64,000 nucleotides of DNA from Actinoplanes lutulentus (lineage in GTDB: Bacteria; Actinomycetota; Actinomycetes; Mycobacteriales; Micromonosporaceae): assembly GCF_003259845.1 (NCBI RefSeq), contig NZ_QLMJ01000007.1, forward strand, positions 248,001-312,000, given 5' to 3'. A program made the translations under genes and the position numbers. The notes beneath the pieces were generated by a model. It was given only the letters and a program-made list of their open reading frames with translations. It had not been told where the DNA came from and did not search any database. Shown here in pieces: positions 36,249-45,409 of this stretch. Position 1 is the stretch's first letter; every line of letters starts with the position of its first letter.

Positions 36249-36525
36249 AGCCGTCGCCCAGCCATGGAATGACCGGCCCATAACGTGCCTCAACGACGGC
36301 TGACACCGCCCGGCCGTAGCCCAGCCACGAAATAGCGCCCCGATTACATGCGCGAGCTACGGCCGGAGCCCCGCAACCCGCCCCGAACCCGTAAAGCCCA
36401 CCCGCGCCGTAGCCTCACCCCGCGCCACAGCCTCACCCCGCGCCGTAGCCTCACCCACGCCGTGGCCTCACCCGAGCCGTAGCCCAGAGAGGTCATCCGG
36501 CCCGATGACCTACATGCGCTACGGC
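36249..36525. repeat. Three copies of a hairpin-forming repeat with a compensatory change
   Basis: Copy 1 (36249-36301) pairs AGCCGTCG with CGACGGCT. Copy 2 (36313-36363) and copy 3 (36476-36525) pair GCCGTAGC with GCTACGGC. All share CCCAG after the left arm and a CCCATAACGTGC, CCGATTACATGC or GACCTACATGC stretch before the right arm. The C-G pair of copy 1 is an A-T pair in copies 2 and 3, so pairing is kept while sequence changes. Copy 3 also has an inner GGTCATC/GATGACC stem. Confidence 0.8.
36404..36474. repeat. 18-bp tandem array
   Basis: Units GCGCCGTAGCCTCACCCC (36404-36421), a variant with CCACAGCC (36422-36439), a third (36440-36457) and a 17-base fourth (36458-36474) lead into the left stem arm of hairpin copy 3. 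The unit is itself a form of that stem arm. Confidence 0.88.
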
Positions 36526-36813
36526 CCGCCCCCTCGCAGCCACACCACGCCTCACCGGTCGAGCCTCGCCTCGCGGCCGCGCTTGGCAGACGGCCGCGTT
36601 ACGGCCTGGATCGAGGCGGAGCGGAAGCTGCGCAACGGCCTGAGCTCGCACCCAGCCCGCGTGGCGACCCAGCTCGACCCGGCAACCACCGCAAGCCGCG
36701 CGAATGGACCTGGACCAGCGACACGGCCGCGCTACGGCCTGAACCACGCGGGGAGTCGGCGGCAAACGGCGGAGCGAGGGCGGGCTCGGGAGCCGGCGGC
36801 GAAGGGTTGGGCA

Positions 36814-36909
36814 GGGAGTGGCCGGCGACGTGTCGCGAGAGGCGCGTTGCGGCCTGGGGCACCGCGAGACCTCGCGGGGGACTCACGAGAGGTGTGCGGT
36901 TACGCGTAC
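36814..36909 (-). repeat. Right arm of about 96-bp inverted repeat
   Basis: It is the inverted partner of 35807-35903. Its outer end covers the stop and the last codons of the ATP-grasp gene, so the final residues VRVTAHLS are encoded by repeat sequence. The left arm encodes the same VRVTAHLS when read from the plus strand. Confidence 0.93.
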
Positions 36910-37776
36910 CAAAATGGCGTCGGCAAGACGGTCCGCCGCTGAGGGGGCTGAGCGCAGGAAGAGGCTGGGTTCTGTCAGCTCCAGCTCGATCAGCGTGGGG
37001 GCGCCGTCCGGGCCGGGGATCAGGTCCACCCGGGCGTAGAGGAGCTGGGACGTCCCACCTGGGATCGCGGCCAGAACCCGCGCCGCCACGTCCCGTTCCG
37101 CCTGCGAGGGCGTGCGCGGGGTGATGGACTCGTCGCCCGGCTGGATGGTGCCGTCGGCGGGGCCCTTCAGCATGGGGCCCTTGCGGATGGCGTGGCTGAA
37201 CGAGAGCTCGCCCGATTTGTCCGGAAGGCACAGGAGCGCGGTCTCGCCGGCCGTGTCGACCGCTCGCAGATAGGGCTGGATCATCGCGGTTCGGCCGGCC
37301 GCGTGGAGGCGGGTGACCAGAGTTTCGGCTTGCTCGCTCTGCGCGGGGAAAGCGTAGCGGCCGGTGTCCTGGCTGCCGGCGCTGATCGTCGGCTTGACCA
37401 CCCACTCACCCTCGGCCGGCGGCTTCCAGGTCTGGCCCGGTGCGACGAACTCGGTGGGGATGGTCGGGATGCCGGCGGCGGCGAGGTCGCGGAGGTAGAC
37501 CTTGTCGGTGTTCCACTCGACGATCGTGGCCGGGTTCACCAGGCGGGGCACGCGGTGCGCCCAGGCGACGAACGCGTCGTGGCGGGCCACGTAATCCCAT
37601 GGGGAACGGATGACCGTGAGGTCGTAACGGGACCAGTCCGCGGACTCGTCGTCCCAGCGGACCGCCTCGACGATCACCCCGCGCTCGCGCAAGGCGTCGC
37701 GCAGGGGGTGATCGTCGTCCCAGAGGTCAGGAAAGGTCGCGCACGTCACGAGTGCGACCCGGGTGGCGGTGCTCAC
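36883..37776 (-). CDS. ATP-grasp domain protein
   Basis: This 297-residue ATP-grasp ligase-like protein has the N-terminal VALVTCATFPDLWDDDHPL and VIRSPWDY, the nucleotide-binding WVVKPTISAGSQDTGRY and the metal site LIELELTEPSLFL. The type is that of RimK/glutathione-synthetase-like enzymes, close to the cycloserine cyclo-ligase fold as I recall; substrate is unknown. The GTG at 37776 is chosen since the upstream gene stops 2 bases before it. The last eight residues come from the inverted repeat, so the native C-terminus may have been changed. Confidence 0.88.
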   Translation of the reverse strand: MSTATRVALVTCATFPDLWDDDHPLRDALRERGVIVEAVRWDDESADWSRYDLTVIRSPWDYVARHDAFVAWAHRVPRLVNPATIVEWNTDKVYLRDLAAAGIPTIPTEFVAPGQTWKPPAEGEWVVKPTISAGSQDTGRYAFPAQSEQAETLVTRLHAAGRTAMIQPYLRAVDTAGETALLCLPDKSGELSFSHAIRKGPMLKGPADGTIQPGDESITPRTPSQAERDVAARVLAAIPGGTSQLLYARVDLIPGPDGAPTLIELELTEPSLFLRSAPSAADRLADAILVRVTAHLS

Positions 37777-37777
37777 T

Positions 37778-38071
37778 TCAGCGGGCCATGCTCCGGCGCG
37801 CCATCGAACGCCACAGGTCGTTGCTGGGACGCATCTGCTCCAGGAGCTCCCGCTCCCACTCGTTCTCCACGGCGACGCCGGCCTGCTCGCAAGCCTCGCG
37901 AGCGACACCGGTGTCCTGGGCGAACTGGTCGGACCACTCGCCGTCCTCTCCGACGAGGACGATGCGGGCGCCGCGCTTACCGACGTACTCGATCACCGCC
38001 TTGGCGCCGTCGTGCTCGGCGGCGAAAGACTTGATCTCGCGGGTCAGTGTCGTAACGGAACCTTCTGCCAT
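37778..38071 (-). CDS. Conserved hypothetical protein, 97 residues
   Basis: The protein begins with EGSVTTLTREIKSFAAEHDG, has a beta-strand segment KAVIEYVGKRGARIVLVGEDG and a C-terminal helical region with VENEWERELLEQM ending in RRSMAR. I do not recognise a characterised family. TAGGCT (38079-38084) ends 7 bases before the ATG, indicating a leaderless mRNA. It is the first gene of a pair with the ATP-grasp gene (2-base gap) and could be its partner or regulator. Confidence 0.75.
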   Translation of the reverse strand: MAEGSVTTLTREIKSFAAEHDGAKAVIEYVGKRGARIVLVGEDGEWSDQFAQDTGVAREACEQAGVAVENEWERELLEQMRPSNDLWRSMARRSMAR

Positions 38072-38287
38072 AGGTCGCAGCCTAAGCAGTGAAGGACGCC
38101 CCGTGGGTAACCCCGGACTTGTTTTGTGACTCCAATTACCAGCAGGTTTCGTAATCTGCGGCATTGTTTTGAGTTGATTACGCCCGAATTGTCAGGTCAA
38201 CCAATATCAACCCAACGAGTGACGGACAGTAACTGACACTGATCACAATCCGGACATCCGGTGCGACGGCAGGCGGGACGGTGACGC

Positions 38288-39223
38288 TTAGATGAGAGCG
38301 TCGACAGCGATCGCCATGAAGACCACGGTCAAATAAGTGATCGACAAGTGGAACAGCCGCATCGGGTTCACCGTGTCACCCGCGCGGGTCTTGACCACCA
38401 GCCGGATCGCCTCGGCGAGGAAGACGAGGCCCATCACGATGGCGGTCACGCCGTAAATCGGTCCGAGACCGAGCGGCCAGGCCACGAGCGAAGCGACCAC
38501 AGTGAGGACGGTGTAGACCAGGATCTCGAAATTGACCCTGCTCATCGACCGGACAACAGGGAGCATCGGAATGCCGGCCCGCGCGTAGTCGTCCTTGTAC
38601 TTCACCGCGAGCGCGTAGAAGTGCGGCATCTGCCAAAAGAAGACAACCGCGAAAAGCGCCCAGGCCAGCGGCGGGATGGACCCGGTCACCGCGGCCCAGC
38701 CGATCACCACGGGCGCGGCACCGCAGGCGCCACCCCAGAAGGTGTTCGCCGGGGTCCGGCGCTTCAGCCACATCGTGTAGATCACGTCGTAGTAGAAGAT
38801 CGACGCTGCGGTGAGGACGGTGGCGAGCCAGTTGGTGAGCAACGCCATGACCACCAGCGACACGACGGACAGCGTCAATCCGAAGATCAGCACGGCACGC
38901 GGCGTGAGCTGGTTGGCCGGGAGTGGACGGCGCTTGGTCCGCCGCATCAACTGGTCGATGTCACGGTCGATGTAGCAGTTGAGGACGCTCGCCCCGCCAC
39001 CGGCGAGACCGCCTCCGACCAGGACCGCCGCGAACGTCACGGGGTCGGGCCAGCCGCCTGCGGCCAGCATCATGGTCGGCACTGTGGTTACTAAAAGGAG
39101 CTCGACGATCTGCGGCTTGGTGAGCGCCAGGTACGCCCTGAGAAGCGCTATCCGGTTACGCGGCGCACGCTCCGCCACGCCGGGCGACCGTCGGTGGACG
39201 GGACGCTCGGTGATCATGCTCAC
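38288..39223 (-). CDS. ctaB: Protoheme IX farnesyltransferase
   Basis: This 311-residue membrane enzyme adds a farnesyl group to heme B to make heme O, the substrate of CtaA. The UbiA-family motif [20 protein letters not shown] (Asn and spaced Asp residues) is present, followed by a second [17 protein letters not shown]. About nine hydrophobic segments are seen. The GTG at 39223 is chosen because AAGGTGG lies 6 bases upstream; the next codons include ATG 39217. It diverges from tkt. Confidence 0.96.
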   Translation of the reverse strand: MSMITERPVHRRSPGVAERAPRNRIALLRAYLALTKPQIVELLLVTTVPTMMLAAGGWPDPVTFAAVLVGGGLAGGGASVLNCYIDRDIDQLMRRTKRRPLPANQLTPRAVLIFGLTLSVVSLVVMALLTNWLATVLTAASIFYYDVIYTMWLKRRTPANTFWGGACGAAPVVIGWAAVTGSIPPLAWALFAVVFFWQMPHFYALAVKYKDDYARAGIPMLPVVRSMSRVNFEILVYTVLTVVASLVAWPLGLGPIYGVTAIVMGLVFLAEAIRLVVKTRAGDTVNPMRLFHLSITYLTVVFMAIAVDALI

Positions 39224-39481
39224 GGACAGCCACCTTCCGGCATCGGCTTTATTTCGCGGCCGTTGCCGGGTATTCACCCAGCGGCTCGCCCGGACAGCCT
39301 ACGCGCAGCCGTCTCCGCTGCTCGGGGCACCCAGTGCGGGTGCAGACGGTCACACCACTTGATCCGGCGTGTCCGCTCACAGCGTATGTGCCTAGGGCGT
39401 TCACTGCGCACGTGTTTAGCCCGACTGGATAGGGTCAAGCCGAAAAGGGTTCCATAATTTTGCCCGAGGAGCACAACCGAC

Positions 39482-41596
39482 GTGGCTGCCACAGATCCCG
39501 CTCTCAACTGGTCCGACCTCGACCGCAAGGCGGTGGACACCAGCCGGGTGCTGGCCATGGACGCCGTGGAGAAGGCCGGCAACGGCCACCCCGGCACCGC
39601 TATGAGCCTGGCGCCGGCCGCCTACCTGCTGTTCAACCGCGTGATGCGGCACGACCCCACGGATCCGCAGTGGGCGGGACGCGACCGCTTCGTGCTGTCC
39701 TGCGGACACTCGAGCCTCACGCTTTACGTACAGCTCTTCCTCAACGGATACAGCACCTCACTGGATGACCTGAAGTCCCTGCGCCAGTGGGACTCGCTCA
39801 CTCCGGGTCACCCCGAGTACGGGCACACCCCCGGCGTCGAGATCACCACCGGCCCGCTGGGCCAGGGCATCGGCAACGCGGTCGGCATGGCGATGTCCGC
39901 CCGCCGCGAGCGCGGTCTGTTCGACCCGGACACCGCCGCCGGCCAGTCCCCCTTCGACCACCGCGTGTACGCGCTCTGCTCGGACGGCGACATCGAAGAG
40001 GGTGTCAGCCACGAGTCCAGCGCCATCGCGTCGGTGCAGAAGCTCGGCAACCTCACGGTGATCTACGACGACAACGAGATCTCCATCGAGGACGACACCC
40101 GGATCGCCAAGTCCGAGGACGTCGGCGCCCGGTACGCGGCGTACGGCTGGCACGTCCAGACCGTGAACTGGCGCGGCGAGAACGGCTACGACGAAGACGT
40201 CGAGGCCCTCTGGGACGCGATCCAGGCCGCCAAGGCGGTGACCGACAAGCCGTCCTTCATCGTCCTCAAGACGATCATCGGCTTCCCCGCGCCGAAGAAG
40301 CAGAACACCGGCAAGATCCACGGCTCCGCGCTGGGCGCCGACGAGATCGCCGCGACCAAGAAGATCCTGGGCTTCGCCAACGAGCCGTTCGCCATCGACG
40401 ACGACGTCGTGAAGCACGCGCAGCAGGTTGTCGAGCGCGGCAAGGCGGCGCACGCCGAGTGGGACAAGGCGTACGGCGCCTGGGCTGCCGGCAACGCCGA
40501 GGGCAAGGCGCTGTTCGAGCGTCTCGCCACCCGCACCCTGCCGGAGGGCTGGCTCGACGCGCTCCCGGTCTTCCCCGCGGACGAGAAGGGCATCGCCACC
40601 CGCGCCGCGTCCGGCAAGGTCCTGGAGGCGCTCGCGCCGGTGCTCCCCGAGCTCTGGGGCGGCTCCGCCGACCTGGCGGAGAGCAACAACACCACGATGA
40701 AGGGCGAGCCGTCCTTCATCCCGGCGGAGTACGCCACCAAGGAGTTCCCGGGCCACGAGTACGGCCGCACGCTGCACTTCGGCATCCGTGAGCACGGCAT
40801 GGGCTCGATCCTCAACGGCATCGCGGTCCACGGCGGCACCCGCCCGTACGGCGGCACGTTCCTGGTCTTCAGTGACTACATGCGTGGTTCGGTCCGCCTC
40901 TCCGCGCTGATGAAGCTGCCGGTCACGTTCGTGTGGACGCACGACTCGATCGGCCTCGGCGAGGACGGCCCGACGCACCAGCCGATCGAGACGCTGACCG
41001 CGCTGCGCGCGATCGTCGGCCTCGACGTGGTCCGCCCGGCCGACGCCAACGAGACCGCGTACGCGTGGCGTGGCGCCCTGGAGAACAAGGACCGCCCGAC
41101 CGCGCTCGCGCTGTCCCGGCAGAACCTGCCCACCGTCGACCGCACCAAGTACGCGTCGGCCGAGGGCACCCTCAAGGGCGGCTACATCCTGTCCGAGGCG
41201 TCCACCGGCGAGCCCAAGGTGATCCTGATCGCCAGCGGTTCCGAGGTGTCCATCGCGCTCACCGCGCAGGAGCGCCTCGAGGCTGAGGGCACCCCGACCC
41301 GGGTGGTCTCGATGCCGTGCCAGGAGTGGTTCTACGCGCAGGACATCGCGTACCAGCAGCAGGTCATCCCGCGTGGCGTGAAGGCTCGCGTCACCGTCGA
41401 GGCCGGCATCCGGATGAGCTGGGACCGCATCCTCGGTGACGCCGGCGAGGCCGTCAGCATCGAGCACTACGGCGCCAGCGCCCCGGCGAAGATCCTCTTC
41501 GAGCAGTTCGGCTTCACTCCCGACAACGTCGTCGCGAAGGCCAACGCATCACTCGCCAAGGTCGGCGAGATCACCGGCCACAAGACCGGCAACTGA
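39482..41596 (+). CDS. tkt: Transketolase
   Basis: This 704-residue thiamine-diphosphate enzyme transfers two-carbon units in the non-oxidative pentose phosphate pathway. Visible markers are EKAGNGHPGTAMSLAP, the ThDP motif CSDGDIEEGVSHE, HDSIGLGEDGPTHQP and the C-terminal SMPCQEWF. GAGGAG lies 10 bases before the GTG start. TAGGGT near 39430 could be a -10, giving a short leader. It is first in the tkt-tal pair, with tal 20 bases downstream. Confidence 0.97.
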   Translation: MAATDPALNWSDLDRKAVDTSRVLAMDAVEKAGNGHPGTAMSLAPAAYLLFNRVMRHDPTDPQWAGRDRFVLSCGHSSLTLYVQLFLNGYSTSLDDLKSLRQWDSLTPGHPEYGHTPGVEITTGPLGQGIGNAVGMAMSARRERGLFDPDTAAGQSPFDHRVYALCSDGDIEEGVSHESSAIASVQKLGNLTVIYDDNEISIEDDTRIAKSEDVGARYAAYGWHVQTVNWRGENGYDEDVEALWDAIQAAKAVTDKPSFIVLKTIIGFPAPKKQNTGKIHGSALGADEIAATKKILGFANEPFAIDDDVVKHAQQVVERGKAAHAEWDKAYGAWAAGNAEGKALFERLATRTLPEGWLDALPVFPADEKGIATRAASGKVLEALAPVLPELWGGSADLAESNNTTMKGEPSFIPAEYATKEFPGHEYGRTLHFGIREHGMGSILNGIAVHGGTRPYGGTFLVFSDYMRGSVRLSALMKLPVTFVWTHDSIGLGEDGPTHQPIETLTALRAIVGLDVVRPADANETAYAWRGALENKDRPTALALSRQNLPTVDRTKYASAEGTLKGGYILSEASTGEPKVILIASGSEVSIALTAQERLEAEGTPTRVVSMPCQEWFYAQDIAYQQQVIPRGVKARVTVEAGIRMSWDRILGDAGEAVSIEHYGASAPAKILFEQFGFTPDNVVAKANASLAKVGEITGHKTGN

Positions 41597-41616
41597 ATTC
41601 TTAAGGAGCAAGGCAA

Positions 41617-42753
41617 ATGACGGACAGGCTGGCTGAGCTCTCCGCGCAAGGCGTTGCGGTGTGGCTCGACGATCTCTCCCGGGTACGGCTGACCAGCGGT
41701 TCGCTGGAGAAGCTGCGCCGTGACCAGCACGTGGTCGGTGTCACCACCAACCCGAGCATCTTCCAGAAGGCTCTCTCCGACGCTGACGCGTACGACGAGC
41801 AGCTGCGCGACCTCGCGGTCCAGGGTGTGACGGTCGAGGAGGCCGTCCGCCTGATGACCGCCAAGGACGTCCGCTGGGCCGCTGACGTGTTCCGCCCGAC
41901 CTACGACGCCTCGAACGGCATCGACGGCCGGATCTCCATCGAGGTGGACCCGCGCAAGGCGCACGAGACCGCCTCCACGGTCGCCGAGGCGAAGACCCTC
42001 TGGTGGCTGGTGGACCGCCCCAACCTCTACATCAAGATCCCGGCGACGCTGGCCGGCCTGCCCGCCATCACCGAGGTTCTCGGCGCGGGCATCAGCGTGA
42101 ACGTGACGCTGATCTTCTCGGTCGAGCGCTACGAGGCGGTCATCGACGCGTTCCTGACCGGCCTGGAGAAGGCCAAGGCGAACGGCCACGACCTCAGCAA
42201 GATCGGTTCGGTCGCGTCGTTCTTCGTCTCCCGCGTGGACACCGAGATCGACAAGCGGCTCGACAAGATCGGCTCGGACGAGGCCAAGGGCCTCAAGGGC
42301 AAGGCGGCCATCGCCAACGCTCAGCTGGCGTACGAGGCGTACACCAAGGTGTTCAGCGGCGACCGCTGGAAGGCCCTGGCCGACGCCGGCGCCCACCCGC
42401 AGCGTCCGCTCTGGGCGTCGACCGGCACGAAGAACCCCGACTTCCTCGACACGATCTACGTCGAGGAGCTGATCGCGCCCGGCACGGTCAACACCATGCC
42501 GGAGTCGGTCATCTTCGCGTACGAGGACCACGGCACCACCCGCGGCGACACCGTCACCGCGAATTTCGCGAGCGCTCACCAGGTCTTCACCGACCTCGCG
42601 GCGGCCGGAATCGACCTCACCGACGTCTTCAAGGTCCTTGAGGACGAGGGCGTCGAGAAGTTCGAGGCTGCCTGGAACGAGCTGCTCGAGGGCGTCACGA
42701 AGTCGCTGAAGGCCGCCGCCGGCGGTGCCAAGAACCCCAGCGACGCTGCCTGA
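41617..42753 (+). CDS. tal: Transaldolase
   Basis: This 378-residue transaldolase of the longer actinobacterial type transfers a dihydroxyacetone unit. It has [14 protein letters not shown] at the N-terminus and [10 protein letters not shown] with the Schiff-base Lys, then [25 protein letters not shown] codes the [11 protein letters not shown] region. AAGGAG precedes the ATG. It ends just before a strong hairpin that separates it from zwf. Confidence 0.97.
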   Translation: MTDRLAELSAQGVAVWLDDLSRVRLTSGSLEKLRRDQHVVGVTTNPSIFQKALSDADAYDEQLRDLAVQGVTVEEAVRLMTAKDVRWAADVFRPTYDASNGIDGRISIEVDPRKAHETASTVAEAKTLWWLVDRPNLYIKIPATLAGLPAITEVLGAGISVNVTLIFSVERYEAVIDAFLTGLEKAKANGHDLSKIGSVASFFVSRVDTEIDKRLDKIGSDEAKGLKGKAAIANAQLAYEAYTKVFSGDRWKALADAGAHPQRPLWASTGTKNPDFLDTIYVEELIAPGTVNTMPESVIFAYEDHGTTRGDTVTANFASAHQVFTDLAAAGIDLTDVFKVLEDEGVEKFEAAWNELLEGVTKSLKAAAGGAKNPSDAA

Positions 42754-42767
42754 CCCGAGGTTTTTGT

Positions 42768-42797
42768 GGCCTGTCGCGGGAGTCCCCGCGACAGGCC
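42768..42797 (+). terminator. Hairpin between tal and zwf
   Basis: GGCCTGTCGCGGG and CCCGCGACAGGCC form a perfect 13-bp stem with a 4-base loop, 15 bases after the tal stop. TTTTT lies before it rather than after. It separates tkt-tal from zwf-opcA. Confidence 0.8.
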
Positions 42798-42831
42798 GTT
42801 CCATCTGACGAAAATTTGGCAGGATGGCAAC

Positions 42832-44349
42832 GTGGGTAATCCGCTGCGTACCGCACAGGACCGTCGGCTTCCGCGGATTCCGGAGCCCTGCGCTCTGGTG
42901 ATCTTCGGGGTCACCGGTGACCTGTCCCGTAAAAAGCTCATCCCGGCCGTCTACGACCTGGCCAACCGCGGTCTTCTACCGCCTGGCTTCGTGGTCGTCG
43001 GCTTCGCCCGCGCCGACTGGGGTGATGGCGACTTCGAGTCGCTGGCCTACGCCGCCGCCAAGAAGGGCGCCCGGACGCCCTGGCGGGAGGACGTCTGGCA
43101 GCGACTCAACAGTCAATTCCACTTCGTTCCCGGCTCTTTCGACAACGACGACGACTTCGACAAGCTCTCCGAGACTCTCGATGATCTCCGTGAGCGCAAT
43201 GGCATCACCGGCAACACGGCCTTCTACTTCTCCATCCCGCCCGCCGCGTTCCCGCTGGTGCTCAACCAGCTCAACCGCACCGGGCTCGCGGACAACGCGA
43301 AACTCGGCGGCTGGCGCCGGGTCGTGGTGGAGAAGCCGTTCGGCCACGACTTCGCCTCCGCGGTCTCCTTGAACGAACTCGTCGACGACGTGTTCAATCC
43401 GCAGGAGGTCTACCGGATCGACCACTACCTGGGCAAGGAGACGGTTCAGAACATCCTGGCCCTTCGCTTCGCGAACAGCCTGTTCGAACCGGTCTGGAAC
43501 TCCAAGTACGTCGACAGTGTCCAGATCACCATGGCCGAGGACGTCGGCATCGGCTCCCGGGCGGCGTTCTACGACGCCTCCGGCGCCGCACGCGACGTAC
43601 TGCAGAACCATCTTCTGCAGCTACTCGCTCTGGTCGGCATGGAAGAGCCCACAAGCTTCGACCCCCAAGAGGTACGGGCGGAGAAGCTCAAAGTTCTGAA
43701 AGCGATCAGTCTGCCGGCCGACATCTCGACGGGCTCGGTCCGCGGGCAGTACCTGTCCGGCTGGGTCGCCGGCGAGCGCGCACCCGGTTACCTGGAAGAG
43801 GCGAACATCCCGCCGAACTCCAACACCGAGACGTACGCGGCGGTCCGGCTCGGCATCCAGAACCGGCGCTGGGCCGGCGTCCCGTTCTTCGTACGGGTCG
43901 GCAAGCGGATGCCACGGCGGGTCTCCGAGATCGCGATCCTGTTCAAGCAGGCGCCGCACCTTCCGTTCGACCCGGCCGACGTGGAGATGCTGGGTCACAA
44001 CCAGCTCGTCATCCGCGTCCAGCCGGACGAGGGCGTGGTGCTGAAGTTCGGCTCCAAGGTGCCGGGCACCGCCATGGAGGTCCGCGACATCGCGATGGAC
44101 TTCCAGTACGGCGAGGCGTTCACCGAATCCAGCCCGGAGGCGTACGAGCGACTCGTGCTCGACGTGCTGATCGGTGACCGCACACTCTTCCCGGACGCTG
44201 CCGAGGTGGAGCAGTCGTGGCGGGTCATCGACCCGCTCGAGGCCGCCTGGGCGGGTACCGCTCCGGAGCCGTACCGGTCCGGTGAGTGGGGCCCCCGGGC
44301 CTCCGACGAGATGCTGGCCCGCGAGGGCCGTGCTTGGAGGCGAGCATGA
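42832..44349 (+). CDS. zwf: Glucose-6-phosphate dehydrogenase
   Basis: This 505-residue enzyme oxidises glucose 6-phosphate to 6-phosphogluconolactone. It has the nucleotide motif GVTGDLSRKK, the substrate motif YRIDHYLGKE with the catalytic His, and EKPFGHD. The GTG at 42832 is used because upstream codons would lie within the terminator hairpin and because CAGGAT (42820-42825) ends 6 bases before it, suggesting a leaderless mRNA. It overlaps opcA by 4 bases. Confidence 0.97.
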   Translation: MGNPLRTAQDRRLPRIPEPCALVIFGVTGDLSRKKLIPAVYDLANRGLLPPGFVVVGFARADWGDGDFESLAYAAAKKGARTPWREDVWQRLNSQFHFVPGSFDNDDDFDKLSETLDDLRERNGITGNTAFYFSIPPAAFPLVLNQLNRTGLADNAKLGGWRRVVVEKPFGHDFASAVSLNELVDDVFNPQEVYRIDHYLGKETVQNILALRFANSLFEPVWNSKYVDSVQITMAEDVGIGSRAAFYDASGAARDVLQNHLLQLLALVGMEEPTSFDPQEVRAEKLKVLKAISLPADISTGSVRGQYLSGWVAGERAPGYLEEANIPPNSNTETYAAVRLGIQNRRWAGVPFFVRVGKRMPRRVSEIAILFKQAPHLPFDPADVEMLGHNQLVIRVQPDEGVVLKFGSKVPGTAMEVRDIAMDFQYGEAFTESSPEAYERLVLDVLIGDRTLFPDAAEVEQSWRVIDPLEAAWAGTAPEPYRSGEWGPRASDEMLAREGRAWRRA

Positions 44350-45332
44350 TCGGCCTTTGGGACACCACCGGCAACGAGGTAGTCAAGGCCCTGGCCGCCG
44401 AACGCCGCAGTGCCGGCGGCGTGGCCTCCGGCCTGGCGCTCACCCTGATCGCGGTGGTCGAGGAGAAGAAGGTACGCGAGGCGGAAGCGGCAGCCACCAT
44501 CGCCGCGGCCGCACACCCGTGCCGTCTGCTCATCGTGGTGCGCTCCGACATGGACGGCCGCAGCCGCCTGGACGCGGAGATCGTCGTGGGCGGGCGCCTC
44601 GGCCCCGCCGAGGCGGTCGTCATGCGGATGTACGGCCGTCTCGCCCTGCACGCCGAGTCGGTGGTGATGCCGCTGCTGGCGCCGGACGTGCCGGTCGTCT
44701 CGTGGTGGCACGAGGAACCGCCGAACTCGATCGCGAACGACTTCCTCGGCGTCGTCGCGGACCGCCGGATCACCGACGCCGCGCAGTCCCCCGACCCGGT
44801 GGCCGCACTGCGCCAGCGGGCCGTGGACTACGCACCCGGTGACACCGACCTGACCTGGACCCGGATCACCCTCTGGCGCACGCTGGTGGCCGGCGCGTTC
44901 GACTCGACCGACGCCCGGGTCACCGGCGCTCGGATCGTGGCGCCGGAGAAGGACCCCACCGCGTGGCTGATGCTCGGCTGGCTCAAGTCCCGCCTCGGCA
45001 TCGAGCCGGTGCTGGAGCACACCGACCGGTCACCTCGCCTGCACTCGGTGGAGCTGCTGTGCGAGAACGGCGACTGTGTACGGGTCACCCGCGAGGAAGG
45101 TACGGCGCTGTTCAGCCGGACCGGCCAGGAGGACCGGTACATGCCGCTGCCGAAGCGGGCCGTCGGTGACGAACTCGCCGAGGAGCTGCGCCGGCTCGAC
45201 GCCGACCAGATCTACGCGGACGCTCTCAGCGCGATGGCCGGCGTGCCGGACCTGAGCCAGCGGGCGCCGATGCGCGTACACGTCTGGAAGGACCCGGCAC
45301 TGGCCGCCCGCGCGGCCAGTGCGGCTTCCTGA
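44346..45332 (+). CDS. opcA: G6PDH assembly protein OpcA
   Basis: This 328-residue protein is the OpcA partner of glucose-6-phosphate dehydrogenase in cyanobacteria and actinobacteria. It has MIGLWDTTGNEVVKALAAER at the N-terminus, VVRSDMDGRSRLDAEIVV and PLLAPDVPVVSWWHEEPP. The ATG overlaps the zwf stop (ATGA), so both are made together. A hairpin follows. Confidence 0.96.
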   Translation: MIGLWDTTGNEVVKALAAERRSAGGVASGLALTLIAVVEEKKVREAEAAATIAAAAHPCRLLIVVRSDMDGRSRLDAEIVVGGRLGPAEAVVMRMYGRLALHAESVVMPLLAPDVPVVSWWHEEPPNSIANDFLGVVADRRITDAAQSPDPVAALRQRAVDYAPGDTDLTWTRITLWRTLVAGAFDSTDARVTGARIVAPEKDPTAWLMLGWLKSRLGIEPVLEHTDRSPRLHSVELLCENGDCVRVTREEGTALFSRTGQEDRYMPLPKRAVGDELAEELRRLDADQIYADALSAMAGVPDLSQRAPMRVHVWKDPALAARAASAAS

Positions 45333-45356
45333 TCATCGTTTGCCGAATTCGACACC

Positions 45357-45387
45357 GGGCCGTCCGCCGCATCGCGGCGGGCGGCCC
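45357..45387 (+). terminator. Hairpin after opcA
   Basis: A 14-bp stem with one G-T wobble (GGGCCGTCCGCCGC / GCGGCGGGCGGCCC) and a 3-base loop lies 24 bases after the opcA stop and before pgl. Confidence 0.78.
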
Positions 45388-45409
45388 TTCATAGGGGAGA
45401 GACCTCAAA

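Larger units (their letters stand above)
35796..36882. other. 1.09-kb non-coding block bounded by inverted repeats
   Basis: No gene is credible; open frames have shuffled composition. The block starts right after the ctaA stop and ends at the stop of the convergent ATP-grasp gene. It carries about 96-bp inverted repeats at both ends, a 37-bp direct repeat (35943-36016), three hairpin repeats (36249-36525), an 18-bp array (36404-36474) and several variants of CAGGCCGTAACGCGGCC (near 36071, 36587 and 36722). It looks like a non-autonomous element or a repeat-born spacer. Confidence 0.7.

Noticed and set aside
35796-36882. Insertion sequence with transposase
   Set aside because: Inverted ends are present but no transposase frame or DDE-like motif is visible; described instead as a non-coding element.
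42766-42831. 22-codon N-terminal extension of zwf
   Set aside because: It would be translated from the terminator hairpin; the conserved protein begins after GTG 42832.
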